A stretch of DNA of 64,000 nt from Pseudocercospora fijiensis CIRAD86 (lineage: Eukaryota > Ascomycota > Dothideomycetes > Mycosphaerellales > Mycosphaerellaceae), in the NCBI RefSeq assembly GCF_000340215.1, contig NW_006921538.1, forward strand, positions 4,042,320-4,106,319. Reading direction: 5' to 3'. Shown here one piece after another: positions 58,661-64,000 of this stretch; within the stretch, counting starts at the first letter, position 1; every line of letters starts with the position of its first letter. A program made the position numbers and the translations under genes. The notes beneath the pieces were generated by a model that was given only the letters and a program-made list of their open reading frames with translations, was not told the origin of the DNA and did not search any database.

Positions 58661-58804
58661 CGCCTTCGGGCTTAAGTACACTAGAGGCCCTTACGCAACG
58701 ACTAAGGTTATTATAACTAATAGTCCTAACGAAGGCGTTACGCCGACTTAACTAGATGCGCGTATATTATCCTATAAAGAATCCGAACGTAGGAAGCCTA
58801 TAGC

Positions 58805-59030
58805 CGCTACTTAAGGTATACCTTACTAAAGAGTTTTTACCGAGTTAGACCTGTAGCAATGCTACGAACCTATTAACCCACTCTATCTATTAACCCACTC
58901 AGTCTATTAACCCACTTAGTAGGAGAGTCGCTATCGAGCCGCTACTTAAGGTGTACCTTACTAAAGAGTTTTTACCGAGTTAGACCGTTAGCCGTATTAT
59001 AGGTGTACCTTACTAAAGAGTTTTTACCTC
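58805..59030. repeat. Dispersed direct repeats and a 15-bp tandem array
   Basis: TACCTTACTAAAGAGTTTTT recurs three times (about 58,819, 58,953 and 58,998). Between the first two lies a short array of CTATTAACCCACT units (58,866-58,916). Confidence 0.8.
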
Positions 59031-59417
59031 CGCCAATCTACCCGAGACCCGCAGTTTGTTGCACTAAGACAAGACTACGATATTCTAATAAAAACTATAC
59101 TCTTTCGGTTAAATACGTAGTCGACGCCCGCTAAAGCTATAGAAAACAACCCACTCGCTAGGAGAGTCGCCTTCGCAACGTCTTACTCGGCAAAGCCTAT
59201 CGGAGACCTTAAAAAAAGGACTAAACAAACTACCTACCGAGGAACCTTAACTATTAGACAAGCGGCTCTATCGGTAGCAAGCCGTAGAACTAGCAAAGAA
59301 TAGTGTTAATCGCTATAGAGCTACCTATATACGACAAGGAGGTATCGACACTATTACATACGCCGACAGCTAGTATATTGCTAGGGGTATTGGTATATTA
59401 GTATATTAGTATATATA
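59031..59417. other. RIP-mutated spacer, no gene recognised
   Basis: No frame or motif that I can support. Confidence 0.4.
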
Positions 59418-59418
59418 G

Positions 59419-59448
<30 letters not shown>
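59418..59448. repeat. (GAA)n microsatellite
   Basis: About ten uninterrupted GAA units. Confidence 0.9.
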
Positions 59449-59449
<1 letters not shown>

Positions 59450-59860
59450 TAAACTAGGAAGCGTAGGTCTATATTAGCGCATCGTAGGTAAGGTTTGCCT
59501 CTACTAATAGGATTGCGCTATTCAGCTACAATAGCAAGGTAACAATAACGGCTATACATTATCGCACTTTCAACGCAATAGCCGCCGACTGCTGCTAGTC
59601 GAATGCCTAAGGCTAGAATTGCTAGCAGTTATCGAAATTACCGGAGGCCTCCTTTAGTATTAGGCGCTCTAAATTTATATAGGAACTAAGTCTATAGCGA
59701 AGCTAATAGCAGAGACCTCTACTCTAACCAAGACTCCGACTGCCCCTAGTTAGAGTAACGCTGGTTGTTAAGCCATTATCGTACGCCTAGCCTGGCCTAG
59801 CTAGCTATCAAGCTATTATTATACGCCTAGCTAAACCCTTCGACTTTATAAGCACTACGA
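59449..59860. other. RIP-mutated spacer with two stray units of the 35-bp repeat
   Basis: No gene is seen. CGTACGCCTAGC at about 59,782 and TACGCCTAGC at about 59,822 resemble the array at 60,111-60,297. Confidence 0.45.
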
Positions 59861-60081
59861 CGAGGCACGCACTCTAGTTTACTAGGCACGCACTCTAGTT
59901 TACTAGGCACGCACTCTAGTTTACTAGGCACGCACTCTAGTTTACTAGGCACGCACTCTAGTTTACTAGGCACGCACTCTAGTTTACCGCTACTACTTCG
60001 CTACTAGGTACGTACTCTAGTTTACTAGACACGCACTCTGGTTTACCGCTACTACTTCGCTACTAGGCACGCACTCTAGTC
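59861..60081. repeat. 21-bp minisatellite
   Basis: About nine copies of a unit containing CTAGGCACGCACTCTAGTTT, some separated by ACCGCTACTACTTCG. Confidence 0.9.
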
Positions 60082-60110
60082 TACGGAGCTATCAGCTATT
60101 AAGCTATCAT

Positions 60111-60297
60111 CGTACGCCTGGCCTAGCTAGCTATTAAGCAATTATCGTACGCCTAGCCTAGCTAGCTATTAAGCTATTATCGTACGCCTAGCCTAGCTAG
60201 CTATCAAGCAATCATCGTACGCCTAGCCTAGCTAGCTATTAAGCAATCATCGTACGCCTAGCCTAGCTAGCTATTAAGCAATTATCGTACGCCTAGC
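60111..60297. repeat. 35-bp tandem repeat, about five copies
   Basis: Units start at 60,111, 60,146, 60,181, 60,216, 60,251 and 60,286 (last partial). Each has CGTACGCCTAGCCTAGCTAG then CTATTAAGCAA. There are no unique spacers between units. Confidence 0.9.
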
Positions 60298-60336
60298 ACT
60301 AGAAGATAAAGCACTAGAAGATAAAGCACTAGAAGC
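60298..60336. repeat. 15-bp repeat, about three copies
   Basis: CACTAGAAGATAAAG repeated at the left edge of the DUF6589-like pseudogene. Confidence 0.85.
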
Positions 60337-60346
60337 TAATAGCCTA

Positions 60347-63300
60347 TATTAATTGGTATAGTAAGGAACGGTAGCTAAGCGATAGATATAGCAGGTTGGA
60401 TTTCTATATACCGAATGTATTATCCTCTTAGTCAAGCTCGTTAAGATAGGTAGTTGTTTGCGGCTCTTGTGCCTCTTATATCCCCTTATCTCCTTGCTCC
60501 TCTCCTAACTACCTAGTACGACGGTCGACGGCACTAGCCTACGTAGAGTTACTACTATCGACGGTAGAATCCTCGATAGCGCTAAGGTCGCTAGTAGCTA
60601 CCCGCTTAGCAATAGCAGTAGCCTCTATCTCCTCGTCTATCGATATAGTACTACGACCCTAACAGTACTGCGCATTACCCTCGTTAAAGTCGGCTACCTT
60701 CTCTAAGATCTGTATACCTCCGAGCTGCTAGATATTATTAGAGACGTTGCCGCTAGGGTTTCCGTATAGCTTTGTATACCTATTAGAGTACAACTTCTCG
60801 GCTCTACTAAATACGTCGATAGATGTATCCTTATAGGTATAATAGCTGCTTAGCTTAATCCTAGTTAGATTGGTTATTATAGCACGCAAGACCCTAGACG
60901 GCTCCCGATTTAAGGCCACCTTCTTGAATGTAGCCTGTATATTATAGGTCGAATTGGCGTGTCGGTTAATGTCCTCGGAATACTCGTAATTATAGAGCTC
61001 GAGACACTTATTAGCTACGACGGCATGTCCCTTATTGCCGTTTATAGAGACTATACTCGACGTTAGGATTGCTTTTTAAGCTACTAGATCAGCACTAGGA
61101 CTAAGCAACTAGCGTAGGTAGGTTATTAGACGGCTATAGTTGCCTTAACGAGCACTAAAGAATAAGGGGATTAGGAAGTCGACTAATCTACGAAGATAGC
61201 CGATATCTATATTCCGAATAGACTTACGTAACGTAAGGAATTGCTCGATCTCCTTTAGCATTCGAGCTATAGTCGTAAACTGCGGATCTATACCCGGTTA
61301 GCCGCGCTAGGCAGCTAGAGATAACGTATCGTTGTATATCTTGTTAACAAGATAGATATACTAATTACGAGTAAGTCGAGAGATAGCGGCCTCTACTATT
61401 TCTATACGACTATCCTCGCTAGCGATAATTACTCGGCCTTCATCGATGAGCTACTAAATAACAAGACCGATAATACGAGATCGGAAGCTCGTCTTTAATA
61501 GCTACTAAACCTCGAAGAACTTAGCCTTGTCCTTGCTAATCTTATTGTCTCTATACTAAAAGGCAGCATTAGCCTTCAACGTCTGGGATACTAGTAATAG
61601 CTCCCTATCTCTATTATTGTCCTAATAGGTCCGTAACAATATAAGGCCGCAGTTCATTATAGTATAGAACTAGGCAGGAGAGAACAAGAGATTGTCTCGC
61701 TTGTCGTACGCATCCTTACTCTCGACACTCTTATTGCGGACAGATAGGCCGCGTAGAACAGTTATCTGGTCGCTATTGCAGATAATCAGCGGTCTATTAG
61801 GTCTATTCTTAAAGTCCTTATCTTGATCTAGGTCTATAAAGTTAAGAAGGATATTATCCTAGACTGCGTATATACCTACAATCGTAGCCTCGTCGTTGAA
61901 GGATAGTGGTATAGAAAGCACCTTAGTCTAGGTAGCCGGCATCTTATCGATAACTAGCTACTTCGGACGACTAATAGTATTACTATTATCGTTATCGTCG
62001 TTACTAGCCTCTGCCGCCTCCTTCTTAAATATAGCTTTAACGGCCTTTAGGAAAGTGTATGCGATAGCCTCGTTAATATAGAATAGGGCGGTCTTCTTAC
62101 TAATCTTAGTAATCTTAACTGTCTCGGTACTAGCAGTTGGATTAGCTACATCCTTTAGAACCTGTGCCTAGGCCTTGTCTTCGTATATATTCTTAAAGAT
62201 ATTATCTAGATCGAGAGGCTTATCGTAATAGATTATACCCTTCTTTAAACCGCCCTCCGGGATGCTCTTATTCTCTATAAGGTACGATGTAGTAATACTT
62301 AACATTTCGTTAGTCTCGCTACCGCGCTAGACAGTATAGGTCTTTATACGATTGAAGTTGTCGATAGTCTTGCTATACTGCTTATTAGGATCGTTCGCTA
62401 GCTCGCTAATCTTCTGTATCTAGACCTCTGTATTCTTGCCTATAAGAATCTATACGGTGCGATACGAAGGAACAAGCCCTAGGTTGCTAAGACACTCGAG
62501 TATTCGCCGGCTAGCACTATTGCTAACTAGAAAGATGCTAAGCGCCTTCGGGAAATACGAGGCGTTTACGTATACTATCGAAAACAGGACCTACGAGGTA
62601 ATTATTATAATCCGCTTCTAGATCTAGTTATACTTGTCGATAAAGGTCTCCTAGTATTGCTTTTAATCTCGCCGTAGGTTAGGCAACAGTTCCTCGCTAA
62701 GAAGTCGATGCTAGGTTAGTGCGATCTCTTTAATAGTAGTGCTTATACTACTAAGGTCAAACTTAGTATAACTGAAGTCTGGATCATATGTACTAAAGTG
62801 GTCTCGGCTAATAAGGCTCTTCAGTTCTTTGCGGATAATACGACCGCTAAATAGACGCTCTTCTAGAAAGACGTCTAGAAGCGACTAGAGATTTCTCTCG
62901 TACTGCTTTAAGCGCTTAGTCGACCGATAAGGCTATAACTAGCCGTCTTCTGCCGTGGATTTTGCTATACCTAGCTTGCCGACTAGATACTTAATAAGAT
63001 ATAGCATAGAGACACGGCTCTTCTTTATTAAGGCTTTAATCTCCTCGTACCGCTTATTAAGGGTTGTCCTAGTCTATTCGTTAGTCGCTGCTCGGCGCTG
63101 TTCTATAGCGGCCTCTTCGTCTAATTCCTCTTTACTACTATCGCGAGCCTCGAGGTCCTCTTCATCGTTAGACATCTCCTCGTCGTCCTCGCTAAGGTCT
63201 TTATCTGCGGATACCTTATCCTGAAAGTTACTAATCTTATCTATCCCGGCTAGTCTAACCAATTTATCTAGAGGGTTAGAGAGAATGCCGCCGCTGCTTA

Positions 63301-63486
63301 GATAGATTAGTAGATCGGTCTGTGCGCCTATAAGAACAGTCTGTTCCTTAGGTCCTCTAGGCAAAGCAGCATCGTCGTCGTCTAGGCTAGTTATATTCTT
63401 ATTATAGTTATAGGCGATAGCACTACCGACTAGGTTATTATTAGATAGTAGAACCGAGGTTAAGGAGGATAGATCGTCGCTCGACA
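60347..63486 (-). pseudogene. DUF6589-like protein gene (RIP-inactivated)
   Basis: Minus strand, about 1,040 codons from ATG 63,486 (MSSDDLSSLTSV) to about 60,347, broken only by TAG/TAA at Gln/Trp codons. The order of blocks recalls fungal DUF6589 proteins: a central SKTIDNFNRIKTYTV (about 62.36-62.32 kb) where that family has an invariant DNF-type motif, and LIICNSDQITVLRGLS (about 61.79-61.74 kb) where it has GDQLTv-R. The N-terminus is acidic and Ser/Asp-rich; the C-terminal third is helical. The function of DUF6589 proteins is not known to me; many are multicopy and repeat-associated. An upstream extension (63,487-63,640) would add a poly-Ala/Thr stretch. Confidence 0.55.
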
Positions 63487-63590
63487 TATTAGCAGCGGTA
63501 GCAGCTGTAGTAGCAGCTATAGTAGCAGCGGTAGTAGTAGCGGTAGTAGCAGCGGTAGTAGCAGCGGTGCTAGCAGCGACTTTTAGGTAT
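63487..63590 (-). repeat. GCAGCGGTAGTA-type minisatellite
   Basis: Trinucleotide-based 9- to 15-bp units of AGCAGCGGTAGT. On the minus strand they encode Ala/Thr repeats in frame with the DUF6589-like gene. Confidence 0.8.
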
Positions 63591-63640
63591 TTTAAGCTTA
63601 GCTTTAGAGTCGCGTCTGCTATATAGCAGCAACTCAACAA

Positions 63641-64000
63641 CTACACCTCGGGTAGACTTATACTATATACAAAAGGTGTTTAGAAATAGTCTACGAAGGA
63701 CCTCGAAGTGTCGAGTCGGCTATAGGAAGGTTATCGATTGCCCTCGAAGGCTATAGAGCGGTTAGTAGGCGTCGGACGGAATTTTCGCCTACCTAAACAA
63801 TAATAGCCGGGATTAGAAGAAGGACCTCTAAGTGTTAGCTAGGCGATGCGGTGTGTTTTATATTGAGGTGTTTCTAGCAGTGTAGCTAGCCGCCTAGCAA
63901 TCCGGACAGCTACAGTCGAGTCGGCTTAGCAGAATAGCGAAAACTTAACGCGCTAACGTCGCACAGACTTTTTTAGTAGGTAGAATAAAGCGCAATTAGC
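63641..64000. other. RIP-mutated end of window, nothing recognised
   Basis: No frame, LTR or telomere repeat is visible in the last 360 bases. Confidence 0.4.

Noticed and set aside
60111..60297. Regular 35-bp repeats resembling a CRISPR array
   Set aside because: The units are directly abutting without spacers, and the surrounding genes are fungal.
63641..64000. Chromosome end
   Set aside because: No TTAGGG/CCCTAA array is visible anywhere in the window, so subtelomeric location stays an inference.
1..64000. tRNA or rRNA genes
   Set aside because: No sequence with convincing A/B-box promoter pair and cloverleaf, and no rRNA-like block, was seen by eye.

Overview
The window looks like a nuclear chromosome segment of a filamentous ascomycete (Pezizomycotina; a Dothideomycete is my best guess, by inference only). 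The signs are short introns of about 48-72 bp with GT...AG ends and CTAAC/CTGAC branch sites, a DFG5/DCW1-type GH76 wall enzyme, and repeats damaged by repeat-induced point mutation (RIP). In the repeats CpA/TpG is largely replaced by TpA, while CpG and CpC survive. Reading frames can therefore still be followed, and most in-frame stops are TAG/TAA at former Gln or Trp codons.

Three blocks are seen. (1) Positions 1 to about 34,960 are a Russian-doll nest of three Ty3/Gypsy retrotransposons. Element A (minus strand; gag-PR at 33-30 kb, rest of pol at 4-0 kb) is split by element B (4,022-29,873, plus strand, 114-bp LTRs, target duplication GTAGA). B is split by element C (16,693-29,015, plus strand, LTRs of about 280 bp, target duplication CTAG). 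Removing C with one CTAG restores B's second ORF in frame, and removing B with one GTAGA restores A's protease frame. B and C each carry a long extra ORF besides gag-pol, for which I recognise no family. C also carries five copies of a roughly 31-bp near-palindrome centred on CCCGGG, lying at its module boundaries.

(2) Positions of about 35.1-53.0 kb form a gene island of ordinary, unmutated sequence with six recognisable genes, all on the minus strand: a GH76 GPI-type mannanase (five exons), an F-box protein, a DUF829/TMEM53-like hydrolase, a 14-TM MFS transporter of the siderophore/TRI12 type, a BTB/POZ gene with two frameshifts (probably dying), and a small charged protein of unknown function. 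A possible small secreted protein lies at 40.0-40.5 kb. In the middle sits a 1.3-kb, almost exactly symmetric, AT-rich palindrome (40,999-42,314). No pathway links these genes.

(3) From about 53.03 kb to the end the sequence is RIP-mutated again. It holds a dead RecQ-like helicase gene resembling telomere-linked helicases, about 3.6 kb dense in minisatellites, and a long dead minus-strand gene resembling DUF6589 proteins. This suggests a subtelomeric or otherwise heterochromatic setting, but no telomere repeat is visible.
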